A stretch of 41,177 nucleotides of DNA. It comes from an uncultured Gammaproteobacteria bacterium (GTDB lineage: Bacteria > Pseudomonadota > Gammaproteobacteria > Pseudomonadales > Pseudohongiellaceae). The stretch is from NCBI GenBank assembly GCA_913054495.1, contig CAJXIY010000015.1, positions 1 through 41,177 on the forward strand, written 5' to 3'. The stretch's first letter is position 1. Every line of letters begins with the position of its first letter. The notes beneath the pieces were generated by a model, which saw only the letters and a program-made list of their open reading frames with translations, was not told where the DNA came from and searched no databases. A program made the translations under genes and the position numbers. Shown piece by piece: positions 8,729-18,097 of the stretch.

Positions 8729-11118
8729 AGCTGTCGTGACCTCCTCATTTGGAACGGCACACTCTCGACGATGCCGATCAGGAGCGACGACCAGCTATAG
8801 TCGTCGGCGGCTGCGGCTCGCACGATCTGGCGCACGGCGGGCGGGTCATAGTCTTCGAGTCCACGACCCAGCGCATAGGTTAACAATTTTTTCGTCAGTG
8901 TAGCGACGAAGCGTTGCTGATTGCCCAGCAGATACTCGCGCAAACCGGCCGGTCCATCGAACGACGACCCGTCTGGCAAGCTCGCCGACGCATCGATGAG
9001 CACGCCGCCATCGTGGGTGCGCAGGCCGCCGATCGCGTCGAATGGTTCCAGGGCAAGACCGAACGGGTCCATCCTTGCGTGGCAGCTCGCGCAGACCGGG
9101 TTCACGCGGTGCGCCTCGAGCCGTTCACGCACTGAGCGTGGACTGGTCGTCTCGCTGTCCTCTAAATCGGGCACGTTTGAGGGCGGGGGTGGGGGTGGCG
9201 CGCCAAGCAGATTGTCGAGTATCCATTTCCCTCGCAGCGTCGGCGATGTCCGATTGGGATAGGAAGTCGCTGTCAGGATGCTCCCTTGTCCCAGCAGCCC
9301 GCCACGCAACCCGGAGGCTAGCGAGACGCGGCGGAAGTGATTACCGTAGACATCTGGAATGCCATAGTGGCGAGCCAGCCGTTCGTTCAAGAATGTGTAG
9401 TCTGCCGTCAGCAGTTCCACCACATTGCGATCGTCACGCAGCTGACTCTCGACGAAAAGTTCGGTCTCGCGCACGAATGCCTCGCGCAGGTTGTCGTCGA
9501 ACTCGGGAAACGCATCGGGGTCCGGCGCCACCGAGCGCAGGTTGCGCAGATATAGCCACTGTCCGGCAAAGTTTTCGACCAGGGCTGACGACCGAGTATC
9601 GGCCAACATCCGCCGCACCTGGCGACGCAGCACCTCCGGTTCACTCAGCGTTCCCCCCTCGGCCAGTGCCAGCAATTCGTCGTCTGGAATACTGCTCCAC
9701 AGGAAGAAAGACAGGCGCGACGCCAGCTCCACATCGGTCACCCGATAAGCCGTTGCCAGTGTGACAGCAGTGGGCTGTGACTCGATCCTAAAGAGAAATT
9801 CCGGGTCCACCAGGATGGCGCGCAGCGCGCGCTGGATACCGCGGTCGAAGCCTCCATCGGCTCGACCGCTGGCGTAGAACCCCAGCAAAGAGGCGAGATC
9901 GTCGTCGTTCACCGGCCGGCGAAACGCGCGTCGTGCCAGCGACAAGAGTATCTCGGTGGCGCAGGCCTGGTCACCCGCTATGGTGCCCACCGGCTCGCAA
10001 CTGAACAGTCTGGTCCGGCTCGGCGTGTCGGCTGGTCTGGTGGCGTTAAACGGCCCGCTGATCTCGATGCTCCCCAACGCCATCGGTGTGTCGCGGTCTC
10101 CAGCAAATTCATAGGATGCCGACGACAGTCTCGGCTCGAGCAGCCCCTCGGGCAAGCCGCGTTTCTCCGGAAAGGCGACCGCGATGGCGTGGATACCGGC
10201 CTTCACCTCGATTGTCAGCTCCAGGCCATCATCCGCTGTCTGTTCATAGGCCGAGGCGTACATGACCGCCGCCCACGGGTTGATGATGCCCTCGCCGCCC
10301 ACCGTAAACTCGGCAATGCGTACCCGGTCAAACCGCACCTCGATGTCCTGTGGCTCCGCCAGCCCGCGGATCTGATTGGCGTGGGTCCGTTGTAGCCGAA
10401 TCTTCACCCGGTACTCGCCGTCCAGCGGAAAGTAGTGACGTGCCGACAGGCCACCCCGGGTCCCAAACGGCTGGTCCTCGCTCATGCGGCCGTGCTGGAT
10501 CAGCGTCGGGCGCATGCTATAGGTCTGGAGCGTGGGCCGAATGCCCGGGTCGCCGACGGCGAGCTGACTGATCTTCGCCGCCGCGATCATGTAGCGCTCA
10601 AGCAGGCTCGGTGAGAGGGACAACACGTCGCCAATGTTGTCGAAGCCGTAGCCGGAATCGTCGGCTGGCAGGTGCTCGCGTCCATCGATCTCCAGCGCCA
10701 ACAAGTCCCGGATGGCGTTGGTGTATTCGGCGCGGTTCAGCCGGTGGATGACCGGTCGACCGGGGTTGGGCGTCGCCGCCGCGGCGTCGTCTAGTGACGT
10801 TTCGAGCCAAGACGCCAGCTGGTCATAGGCGGTTGGCTGTGGACGAGGCAGTCCCACCGGTGGCATTTCTCTCGCCCGCAGCCTCAGCACCACGCGCTCC
10901 CAGACGCCGACCTCGTCGGCGCGCTGGCCTACCTGATCCAGCGCTACGGTCTGCAGCGTGAGATTCGCCATGGGGGCCTGATCGTTGTGACAGGCGATGC
11001 AGTACTGATCGAGGAGGGCGCGCTGCCATTCGACCGACGCCGGAGCGGCGACAGCCTGCAGCGACACGCTTGTGGCAAGCCCGATCAACACGCCTGACAG
11101 CGTTACCCGTGGCAACAT
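8725..11118 (-). CDS. DUF1592/DUF1588-type periplasmic cytochrome c protein
   Basis: I choose the ATG with GAGGG upstream. A TTG eight codons earlier (11142) also opens the frame but would lengthen the signal peptide. The 797-residue product has a Sec signal (cleavage near AVAA, about residue 25), then a heme c site C40-I-A-C43-H44 of the planctomycete-cytochrome type. Further on come the usual mosaic of DUF1587 (PVIHRLNRAEYTNAIRDLL), DUF1595/DUF1592 (LARRAFRRPV, SRLSFFLWSSIPDDELL, FAGQWLYLRNL) and DUF1588 (GKWILDNLLGAPPPPPP). A second heme-like site, C676-A-S-C-H, is within the DUF1588 signature CASCHARMDPFGLALEPFD. DUF1585 forms the end. It is therefore probably a diheme electron-transfer protein working with the coupled DUF1552 protein. 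The substrate is unknown. Confidence 0.93.
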   Translation of the reverse strand: MLPRVTLSGVLIGLATSVSLQAVAAPASVEWQRALLDQYCIACHNDQAPMANLTLQTVALDQVGQRADEVGVWERVVLRLRAREMPPVGLPRPQPTAYDQLASWLETSLDDAAAATPNPGRPVIHRLNRAEYTNAIRDLLALEIDGREHLPADDSGYGFDNIGDVLSLSPSLLERYMIAAAKISQLAVGDPGIRPTLQTYSMRPTLIQHGRMSEDQPFGTRGGLSARHYFPLDGEYRVKIRLQRTHANQIRGLAEPQDIEVRFDRVRIAEFTVGGEGIINPWAAVMYASAYEQTADDGLELTIEVKAGIHAIAVAFPEKRGLPEGLLEPRLSSASYEFAGDRDTPMALGSIEISGPFNATRPADTPSRTRLFSCEPVGTIAGDQACATEILLSLARRAFRRPVNDDDLASLLGFYASGRADGGFDRGIQRALRAILVDPEFLFRIESQPTAVTLATAYRVTDVELASRLSFFLWSSIPDDELLALAEGGTLSEPEVLRRQVRRMLADTRSSALVENFAGQWLYLRNLRSVAPDPDAFPEFDDNLREAFVRETELFVESQLRDDRNVVELLTADYTFLNERLARHYGIPDVYGNHFRRVSLASGLRGGLLGQGSILTATSYPNRTSPTLRGKWILDNLLGAPPPPPPSNVPDLEDSETTSPRSVRERLEAHRVNPVCASCHARMDPFGLALEPFDAIGGLRTHDGGVLIDASASLPDGSSFDGPAGLREYLLGNQQRFVATLTKKLLTYALGRGLEDYDPPAVRQIVRAAAADDYSWSSLLIGIVESVPFQMRRSRQL

Positions 11119-11160
11119 CTTGAGTCCCTCACTCGCTCTCAATTCGATATAAAAAACAGA

Positions 11161-11304
11161 CTAGCACCCACTGTAGAACAACTCAATGCTGCCGCAGGGC
11201 AGTGGCCAGCTTTCTGGAGAGACGAGGCCAGTAAAGATGGTCAAGTCTTGAATGTTGCGTCAATTACCTTCAAAAACCGAGGCGTGCCAAGTCGCAAGAT
11301 CTGA
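11161..11304 (+). other. Possible gene remnant ending in a REP-half-like motif
   Basis: This gap between divergent genes contains a plus-strand frame of about 47 codons without a start, encoding a protein-like string (for example VEQLNAAAGQWPAFWRDEA and later LNVASITFKNRG). It ends at a TGA inside the motif CAAGATCTGACCCCC. That motif resembles the AGATCTGACCCC halves of REP elements in gammaproteobacteria. The open length is not improbable by chance, so the call is weak. I do not recognise the peptide. Confidence 0.25.
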
Positions 11305-11409
11305 CCCCCGATATCATTCTTACTTTATTTGGAATTCGGCCACGCAGATAGACAATGGCTGGGTTGTCCGGTAAAACGAGCATTCAGATTTCCTTGGGAG
11401 AGATTAGCC

Positions 11410-12822
11410 GTGCTTAAATATTCGTATTCCGTATTGGGTGTATTCACAATTGCCTTGATCCCTTTTTTCAGCATGGCCGCATCTGAAGAATTCGATCTGG
11501 TCATCAACAATGGCCGTGTTATGGACCCGGAATCAGGACTGGATGCGTTACGGCATATAGGAATTCTTGCAGGTCGTATCGTTTCGATTTCGGAGCAAGT
11601 GCTCGAAGGAAGGCGGACAATTAATGCGGCTGGACTGGTGGTCGCGCCTGGATTCGTAGATCTACATGAACATGGCCAGACTGAAGAAGCCTATCGCTTA
11701 ATGGTTCAGGATGGGGTGACTTCAGGATTTGAGCTCGAAGTTGGCACGGCTACCGTGGCAGATTGGTACAGCGAAAGGGCCGGTGGTCAGGTGTTGAATT
11801 ACGGAATCAGCATCGGTCATATCCCTGTTCGTATGACATTGTTTGAAGATGAAGGTCTATTCTTACCGACCGGTCCTGGCGGCAATGGGATTGCCGGGCC
11901 GGGCATTATGGATCGCATGGCGCAGATGATGCGGCAGGGATTGGCGGAAGGCGCCGTCGCGATGGGCTTTGGGCTCGCCTACACACCCGGGGCAACCCAG
12001 ACCGAATTTGAGACGATGCTCGCCATCGCTGCCGAAACTCAGGCCAGTGTCCATGTTCACACACGTGGGGGTTTAGAAGGGCTTCGGCAAATCATCACCA
12101 GTGCCAACAATATCGGTACGCCCCTACATATTGTCCACGCCAACTCCAGTGGCGGATCTTCAATCGGTGAATTCCTTGCCATTATTCAAGCGGCCAGAGA
12201 CAGCGGCCAAGATGTGACGACGGAGATGTACCCATACGAGGCGAGCGCTTCCGACATCGCTTCTGCACTATTCGATAACTGGGAAACCTGGGAAGAAGAT
12301 CGTTTTGGTCGGCAAATGTGGGTTGAAACCGGGGAACGCCTAACCCGCGAAAGTTTTGCTAGATACAGAGAGATTGGTGGACGCCTGATCAGTTTTAGTC
12401 GCACCGAAGAGATGACACGCACTGCGCTGCGACATCCGCTAACGATGATTGCCAGTGATGGACGGATTCTTGATGGAAAAGGCCATCCACGAAGCGCTGG
12501 AAGTTTTAGCAAGGTACTGGGCAGATACGTACGAGAGCAGCAGGTTATCGGTCTAATGGACGCGCTTCGGCGCATGACAATCGAACCCGCAAAGCGGCTT
12601 GAGGCATTCGTTCCAGCGATGGCAAACAAGGGACGCATTCGAGTTGGTGCCGATGCAGACATCACTGTGTTCGATCCAGATACAATTCTGGACCAGGCAA
12701 CGTACGTGGAACCAACTCGAGCATCCGTCGGTATCGTGTATGTGCTCGTTAATGGTGGGCTTGTACTCGATAATGGCGTGCTGAATCCGACAGTTCGCGG
12801 AGGTATCGCCATAAGAAATTAG
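11410..12822 (+). CDS. Amidohydrolase, D-aminoacylase-like, exported
   Basis: I place the start at GTG because GGGAG lies about 9 bases upstream and a signal peptide begins right there (hydrophobic residues 8-22, cleavage after SMAA). The frame itself is open to 11329. The 470-residue product belongs to the metal-dependent amidohydrolases of the N-acyl-D-amino-acid deacylase type. It has the N-terminal propeller-like strand NGRVMDPESGLDALRHIGI, metal ligands in DLH86-E-H88, GAVAMGFGLAYTPGA, HIVHANSSGG, TTEMYPYEAS, the acidic IASDGRILDGKGHPRS and finally the C-terminal IRVGADADITVFDP. These enzymes split N-acyl-D-amino acids or related amides. The exact substrate is unknown. It is a single plus-strand gene facing the alpha/beta hydrolase gene tail to tail. 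Confidence 0.88.
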   Translation: MLKYSYSVLGVFTIALIPFFSMAASEEFDLVINNGRVMDPESGLDALRHIGILAGRIVSISEQVLEGRRTINAAGLVVAPGFVDLHEHGQTEEAYRLMVQDGVTSGFELEVGTATVADWYSERAGGQVLNYGISIGHIPVRMTLFEDEGLFLPTGPGGNGIAGPGIMDRMAQMMRQGLAEGAVAMGFGLAYTPGATQTEFETMLAIAAETQASVHVHTRGGLEGLRQIITSANNIGTPLHIVHANSSGGSSIGEFLAIIQAARDSGQDVTTEMYPYEASASDIASALFDNWETWEEDRFGRQMWVETGERLTRESFARYREIGGRLISFSRTEEMTRTALRHPLTMIASDGRILDGKGHPRSAGSFSKVLGRYVREQQVIGLMDALRRMTIEPAKRLEAFVPAMANKGRIRVGADADITVFDPDTILDQATYVEPTRASVGIVYVLVNGGLVLDNGVLNPTVRGGIAIRN

Positions 12823-12865
12823 GGCAGCTCTGATCGATTAAATGACCCTGAGATATCTATCCCTT

Positions 12866-13993
12866 TTATTGATAGCCTTCAGGTGTATACCGAACCGTCC
12901 CCGGGAATTCCATTTTCCTCACTACGGAATGGCCGACGAAGACTGCATCGTCCGCCTCCCTGCTGCGTCCGTAAGAGCGCATAAAATCGTTTTCTGCTTC
13001 CCGGTCCGGTACCCCGTCGGTTAACGCCAGGCGCACAATTTTTGCAACTTGTTCGGGCTTTTCCCGCTGCGGGTAATGGCCGGCTGTAGGTAAAATCCAG
13101 AACGAACTTTCCACTTCTCGCTCGTTGAGGTAAGTCAGCCAGACATAATTGGGAATTCGGATTGGATTGATGTCATCCAGTAGTCCCCACAGATAGGCAA
13201 CTGGCACCGGGCTACGGGGAAGATTATCCAGCCAGCGGAATTCGTTCTCAGCGCGCTCCAGCAAGTATTTGCCCACATGCAGCAGGGCGCTGTCGCCGTC
13301 GTTAAATTTAAAAATGTCTGCGTAGGCCACGGCCTCCGGGTCACCTTCGGTGCGCCGTGGCGCTGCCTTACGGGCGGCGATCATCTCCGGGCCTCGCTGC
13401 GCATCTAGCAGGATAAATTGAAAAGGCACTAGGTTCGCCAGTGGCAGAAACATGCCGCTGTTGGATAAGAAATGGTAATTGATGGTGTAACCGGGATTTG
13501 GCTCATCTATGTAATGTCCGAGAAACGCCAGTCCGATGCTGACACCTCGATCATGGGTAAACATGGCGAAATCATCAAACTCGACTATTTCTCTTACGAA
13601 ATAATCCACCAGCCTGGCATTGTCTTCAAGCATATAGTTAAAGCCATCGAGTGGTTTGCCGGAAAATCCTGAGCCAGGAAAATCCAGCGCAGCGATGTAA
13701 TAGTCATCTTCCAGCAACGGAATCAGCCTGCGAAAATCGAAGCTGGAATTGGGGAAGCCGTGGATTATCAGTAATTGTGGATTGCTGCTGTCGCCGAAAG
13801 TTTGATAGAACACATTTACCTTGGCGTTGTTATTGTTGACAGTTGTGGATGTCCATTCGAAATACTCCCCGCCCCGGTACCACTCCTGGGCCAGTTCCGA
13901 GTAAAACGTAAAGTCGTTCGCCTGTGCGAATATCAAGCCGCTCGGTAATAATAGTAATATCGCTAGAATTTTCGAAGAAATAGACCGTCGCAT
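12866..13993 (-). CDS. Exported alpha/beta hydrolase, epoxide hydrolase/haloalkane dehalogenase-like
   Basis: A 375-residue protein with a Sec signal peptide (cleavage near FAQA, residue 24). It has the alpha/beta-hydrolase oxyanion motif H78-G-F-P, the strand ALDFPGSGFSGKP, a nucleophile elbow MFTHD148RGVSIG (Asp nucleophile as in epoxide hydrolases and haloalkane dehalogenases, not Ser), an acid candidate D273 or D274 in WGLLDDINP and the catalytic H306 in AGHYPQ. This set suggests hydrolysis of an epoxide or a carbon-halogen bond. Export to the periplasm is unusual for the family. A C-terminal extension of about 45 residues after the core (from about 330) has no clear match. It is convergent with the amidohydrolase gene and stands alone. 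Confidence 0.87.
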   Translation of the reverse strand: MRRSISSKILAILLLLPSGLIFAQANDFTFYSELAQEWYRGGEYFEWTSTTVNNNNAKVNVFYQTFGDSSNPQLLIIHGFPNSSFDFRRLIPLLEDDYYIAALDFPGSGFSGKPLDGFNYMLEDNARLVDYFVREIVEFDDFAMFTHDRGVSIGLAFLGHYIDEPNPGYTINYHFLSNSGMFLPLANLVPFQFILLDAQRGPEMIAARKAAPRRTEGDPEAVAYADIFKFNDGDSALLHVGKYLLERAENEFRWLDNLPRSPVPVAYLWGLLDDINPIRIPNYVWLTYLNEREVESSFWILPTAGHYPQREKPEQVAKIVRLALTDGVPDREAENDFMRSYGRSREADDAVFVGHSVVRKMEFPGTVRYTPEGYQ

Positions 13994-14203
13994 TGCCGTA
14001 GTCCGTGATGTGCCGGGAGGACAGCAATACTAGCACAGCGTAGTATCGATCCAAGCAGTGCCGAATGGGGATAATGGGGACAGCCTTGTTCCTGACCCTC
14101 ACACTAAAGCCGAATCTTTGCGTATACTGGGTGGAATTTGGAACAGCATACGCAGTCAGTTTGAAATCCTTCATAACTATAGAATTCCAGGAGCAATAAA
14201 AAG

Positions 14204-15265
14204 ATGAAGCGCATCGTCACTCCAATTCTCTTCCCTACACTTTTCTTTCTTGTCGTTTCCATCAGCCTGACAACTGCAGAAGTACAGGCGCAGCAGAAAC
14301 TCCAGCCCGGTGAACTCTGCAGCAATAATCCACAAGCCATAGCGTCATTTGCAGATACCGTTCTGGAAGCGGCAGTTCGTGACGCGTTATCTATCGGCGC
14401 ACAGGATGCGCTGACTTGTAGCCTGGTTACCGGACTGACTGCACTGGCCGCCTCCGGACCTGCCCCTGTGCGTTCCGTATCCGGATCGCCGAGTTGGCCA
14501 TACCCAGATCATGTGTTCCATAACCTCGCCGGAATTCAGAATCTCACGGGCCTGACGCGCCTCACTCTCAACAACAGAGGCATCACCGATATCAGCGCTC
14601 TTAAAGACCTCACAGAGCTCTCGGTCCTCAACCTCCACACCAACTGGATCAGCCACCTCACCGCCTTGAGCGGGATGACGAAGCTGACGAGCCTGTTCCT
14701 GAGCGAAAACCCGCTGGGTGACCTTGGCCCGTTGCGGGGGCTTACAGAACTGACCGTCCTCCGCCTCCACAGACATGGAGATTTCATCGGTGGTCAAGTA
14801 CCAAGAGATTATCAGGGAGCGCGAGGGCTGCTCTTTACCAACGCGATCACCGACATCGGCCCGCTGGCAGGGCTGACGAAGCTGGTTGACCTCAACGTCC
14901 ACACCCAGGAGGTCAGCGATTTGAGCCCGCTGCGTGGACTCACTAGCTTGAGGGAACTGCGGCTCGCCGGCAACCTGTTCACCGACCTCAGTCCGCTGCG
15001 TGGGCTCACGACCCTGCGGAACCTCGAACTCACCGGCAACTCGATCACCGATCTCAGCGCGCTGAGTAGGCTTACGAACCTGACGCGGCTCGACCTTCGA
15101 TATAACCCCGACCTCACAAACATCCAACCTCTACTCGACAATAGCGGAATCGGAGAGGGAGACATCGTCGAGCTCCGGTTCACTAGCGTGACATGCGCCG
15201 ACCAGGCGCTGTTAGCGGCCAAAGGTGTGGAGGTTCGAACCGAACTTTTCTCAGCTTGTGGCTGA
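14204..15265 (+). CDS. Secreted leucine-rich-repeat protein
   Basis: A 353-residue protein with a Sec signal peptide (cleavage near VQAQ, about residue 30) and bacterial 22-residue leucine-rich repeats, as in internalin-type proteins. The consensus is L-x-x-L-T-x-L-x-x-L-x-L-x-x-N-x-I-T-D-(I/L)-x-x-L: for example LTRLTLNNRGITDISAL, LTSLFLSENPLGDLGPL, LRELRLAGNLFTDLSPL and LRNLELTGNSITDLSAL. About eight or nine repeats are seen. One in the middle is broken by an insert of about 15 residues (HGDFIGGQVPRDYQGARG). The N-terminal cap (ELCSNNPQAIASFADTVLEAAVRDAL) and C-terminal cap (VTCADQALLAAKGV..SACG) each carry Cys pairs. Such repeats bind proteins. No anchor is present, so it is probably periplasmic or secreted. 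CAGGAG lies 10 bases before the ATG. Confidence 0.9.
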   Translation: MKRIVTPILFPTLFFLVVSISLTTAEVQAQQKLQPGELCSNNPQAIASFADTVLEAAVRDALSIGAQDALTCSLVTGLTALAASGPAPVRSVSGSPSWPYPDHVFHNLAGIQNLTGLTRLTLNNRGITDISALKDLTELSVLNLHTNWISHLTALSGMTKLTSLFLSENPLGDLGPLRGLTELTVLRLHRHGDFIGGQVPRDYQGARGLLFTNAITDIGPLAGLTKLVDLNVHTQEVSDLSPLRGLTSLRELRLAGNLFTDLSPLRGLTTLRNLELTGNSITDLSALSRLTNLTRLDLRYNPDLTNIQPLLDNSGIGEGDIVELRFTSVTCADQALLAAKGVEVRTELFSACG

Positions 15266-15354
15266 GTAATGCCCTTACCCGGCGGGCCATCGATTGCGAT
15301 GTCCGCATACAAACTACATACTGCCCAAGGTGAATTAAAACAACAGTAGAAATC

Positions 15355-16815
15355 ATGCTGATAGTTTCCCATACTCGATCTCTGCGGCCGACGGTACTCA
15401 GGCTCTTCCTGTTAGCGGGACTGATAGTGTGTTCTCTCTCTGCGCTTGCCCAGGCGCCGGTGCCACCACTCAATTCGCGGGACATGGCAATGACGCTTAC
15501 GGGGGATTTTACGATCGCCAGTGTCGGCGACCTGATGATGCGGCGTCCCGCTTCTCAGTTGGCGGACCCCGATGTGCAGGCGGCACTGCGACTGATTCGC
15601 GACGCTGACCTCGCCGTTGGGAACATGGAAGGAGAGCTCGCTAATCTGAGGGATTTTGAGGGCCCATTGAATGGTTTTGTGGGCTCCCATGAAGTTGCCG
15701 CCGATTTGAAGAAGATCGGTTTCGATATGGTCAATCGCGCCCAGAACCACCTGTTCGATTCGGAAGCGGAAGGGATGTTTTCCACCAATGCCCTGCTCGA
15801 CGAAGCTGGCATCGCCCATGCCGGAACCGGCAGAAACCTGGACGCGGCGGCGGCGCCGGTCTATCTGGAAATACCCCAGGGCCGGGTCGCCATGGTAGGT
15901 ATGCATGCACCGCTCTGGCATGAGTTACGACGCCTGGCCGCAACGCCCCAAGTAGGCAACCTGGGCGGGCGTCCCGGGTTGAATATGCTCAACTATTCCG
16001 AGACCATCGTCGTCTCCGAACAACAGTTGGCCGCTTTGAAACAGGTGCGTGACCAGTTTCTGGAATTCAGTTCGAACTATGACAATCCACGACCCTTGCC
16101 TCAGAACGAACCCTCAGACAGATTACGGTTTCCTGCATCCAGCTCCGGGCGGGAAGATCCAACGTACCGCGTTGCACGACCCGGCGAGACGCCGGGAACG
16201 ATTGACTACACCATCAGATCGACTGACCTTACTCGAACTTTGAGGAGCATTCGCAATGCCAAACGCTACGCCGATTTCGTCGTCGCGACTGCGCATATCC
16301 ACCAGGGCCAGTCGGTCCTCGAGCAGATGCATCTCAGCACCAAACCACCCCAGTTCTACATTGACCTAGCCCACCAGGCCATCGACGTCGGCGCCGATAT
16401 CTTCGTCGGTCACGGTGTGCAGTTGCTGCGTGGTATCGAAATTTACCAGGGCAAACCGATCTTCTACGGCCTCGGTGAGTTCTTCCGCGAAGCACTGTGG
16501 ACGCTCCCCGAGCAGATGGGACAGACCGATGCAAACCAGCACGGGGCGCGCGAGAATTTTGCACGAAATTTCGGCGGCTCAACGCAATCACTTGAGAGCC
16601 TGGTAGCAGTCAGCCACTACCGCGATGGCGAACTGGCCGAGGTACGCTTATACCCCACCGAGTTGGGAGCAGAGGGACCGGACTCCAGGTTGGGTATTCC
16701 TCGTCTGGCACCACCCGACATCGCTCAACGTATTCTCGAGCGGATGCAGCGGCTATCCAGCGAGTTTGGGACAACGATAGATATCCAGGGAAGTGTTGGG
16801 GTGATAAAAATTTAG
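15355..16815 (+). CDS. CapA-like exported metallophosphatase (PGA_cap domain)
   Basis: A 486-residue protein with a Sec signal peptide (cleavage after ALAQ, about residue 33). The CapA/poly-gamma-glutamate domain belongs to the calcineurin-like metallophosphatase class. Landmarks in order are the metal-binding start SVGDLMM, VGNMEGEL, FVGSHEVAADLKKIGFDMVNRAQNH, LDEAGIAHAGTG, VAMVGMHAP, then FVVATAHIHQG and GHGVQLLRGIEIYQGKPIFYGLGEFF, the family end block usually written GHHPHV-GIE-Y-GKPIFYSLGNF. The usual HWG-E is replaced by AHIHQG, and the usual second His of GHHPH by GHG. No other polyglutamate (CapB/CapC) genes are near, so capsule synthesis is not indicated. Metal-dependent hydrolysis of some exported ester is more likely. 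The ribosome site is weak. Confidence 0.88.
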   Translation: MLIVSHTRSLRPTVLRLFLLAGLIVCSLSALAQAPVPPLNSRDMAMTLTGDFTIASVGDLMMRRPASQLADPDVQAALRLIRDADLAVGNMEGELANLRDFEGPLNGFVGSHEVAADLKKIGFDMVNRAQNHLFDSEAEGMFSTNALLDEAGIAHAGTGRNLDAAAAPVYLEIPQGRVAMVGMHAPLWHELRRLAATPQVGNLGGRPGLNMLNYSETIVVSEQQLAALKQVRDQFLEFSSNYDNPRPLPQNEPSDRLRFPASSSGREDPTYRVARPGETPGTIDYTIRSTDLTRTLRSIRNAKRYADFVVATAHIHQGQSVLEQMHLSTKPPQFYIDLAHQAIDVGADIFVGHGVQLLRGIEIYQGKPIFYGLGEFFREALWTLPEQMGQTDANQHGARENFARNFGGSTQSLESLVAVSHYRDGELAEVRLYPTELGAEGPDSRLGIPRLAPPDIAQRILERMQRLSSEFGTTIDIQGSVGVIKI

Positions 16816-16859
16816 TTAGGATCAGATCATAGGGATCAAAGTAAAAAATTGGCCCGTAA

Positions 16860-18007
16860 TCAGGGCTTCGACTTCAAGCTAGGGCGACCACGCCATCAAA
16901 GCTACCGTATGCCATTATTAAGAGGTGCCCTGCTATCTCCATACCATTCACCAAGCCTGACAAAGCCCTCAGAATTAATAGCAGAGTCGAGATTAAAGCT
17001 ATTAACAAGCATTTCGTACTAAGAAAGGTGCCGAAATCGAAGGCTGACAATTTACTCCTGGCGAGCTGGAATATCGCAAATCTCGGGGTACAGAAGCGCA
17101 GCAAATCGGCGCGATTAGTTATTGCCCATATTTTGAAAAGGTTCGACCTCATTGCGGTTCAGGAAATCAACGACAATTACCGGGTTTTTACTGCCATCAT
17201 GAAGGCGATGGGAAAGAAATTCGATTTCGTGATGTCAGACACGGCCGGCAACGATGAACGCCTGGCCTTCATCTACAATACATCGAAGGTGTTACCCAGC
17301 AACCTCTTTGGTGAAATAGCCCTGCGACCCAGGGAATATCCCCAGCGAAATGTCAAAGTGCATTACCGCAAGAATCGACAAGACAAAATACAAATATTCA
17401 AAAACTTTAGATATACGCCCTTCGATCGCAATCCCTTCGTAGGTAGCTTCAAGGCGAGGAATATCGATTTGGTGCTGGCAAATGTCCACCTGTATTTCGG
17501 TGCGTTTCAGAAATCTGGAAAGGAAGCGAACCGCAGAAAATATGCGCGGCGGGTTCTCGAAATTCATGCCCTTGCTAAATGGGCAAGAGGCCGCAGCAAG
17601 GGCGGTAACGCCTGGGACAAAGACATCGTGTTACTGGGCGATATGAACGTGCCCAATATGACTGACAACGAGGCCACTCTCAAGGCACTGGAAAATTTCG
17701 ATTGGAAGTCTGTCGAGTTTTATTCCAAGGACCAAACCGCTACTACGGAAAGCCTCTCCAGAATTGGTGGCTCCAATCTTGGCAACGATAAGACCTATGA
17801 TCAAATCGCATTTTCTCCCAGCAATTTGAAGAACAGAGTGATTTCGATTGGGTATTTGATTTCGACGCCGTGGTTTTTGCTCACAAGTGGAAATCGCTAT
17901 CGGCTAACCGCACTCAGAAAAAGGCGGTTACGGAGTTTAATAAGTACCTCAGGTACTATATGTCAGATCATCGCCCTATCTGGGTTGAATTGAAAACTAG
18001 CCAGTAA
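16860..18007 (+). pseudogene. Endonuclease/exonuclease/phosphatase family gene, decayed (frameshift, no good start)
   Basis: The protein homology runs from the EEP domain start (NLLLASWNIANLG, AVQEIND, LGDMNVPN, KTYDQIAF) to its last motif, but in two frames. The first frame ends at 17993 in unrelated sequence. The final part, WVFDFDAVVFAHKW followed by YMSDHRPIWVELK with the catalytic SDH, is in the frame two bases later and ends at TAA 18005-18007. The shift lies at about 17810-17850. Before the first usable start (GTG at 17028, ribosome site poor), the same frame stays open without ATG, GTG or TTG back to a stop at 16857, and its peptide (for example ISIPFTKPDKALRINSRVEI) looks protein-like. 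The start may therefore also be lost. The intact protein would be a metal-dependent nuclease or phosphatase. It is decayed, or the assembly has an error. Confidence 0.8.
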
Positions 18008-18097
18008 TCGGCAGGCGAATTACAAGTTAGAATTTTCTCCTGGGTTTGCCAAGTTGCAGGCGCCCCTTAGCGGAGCATCGTTTTCTACCCATGCTCT

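Noticed and set aside
14387-15127. Minus-strand open frame of 246 codons opposite the LRR gene
   Set aside because: It repeats in step with the leucine-rich repeats on the other strand and has no independent features, so it is a shadow.
15355-16815. Capsule (poly-gamma-glutamate) locus
   Set aside because: Only a CapA-like protein is present, with altered motifs; CapB and CapC partners are missing.
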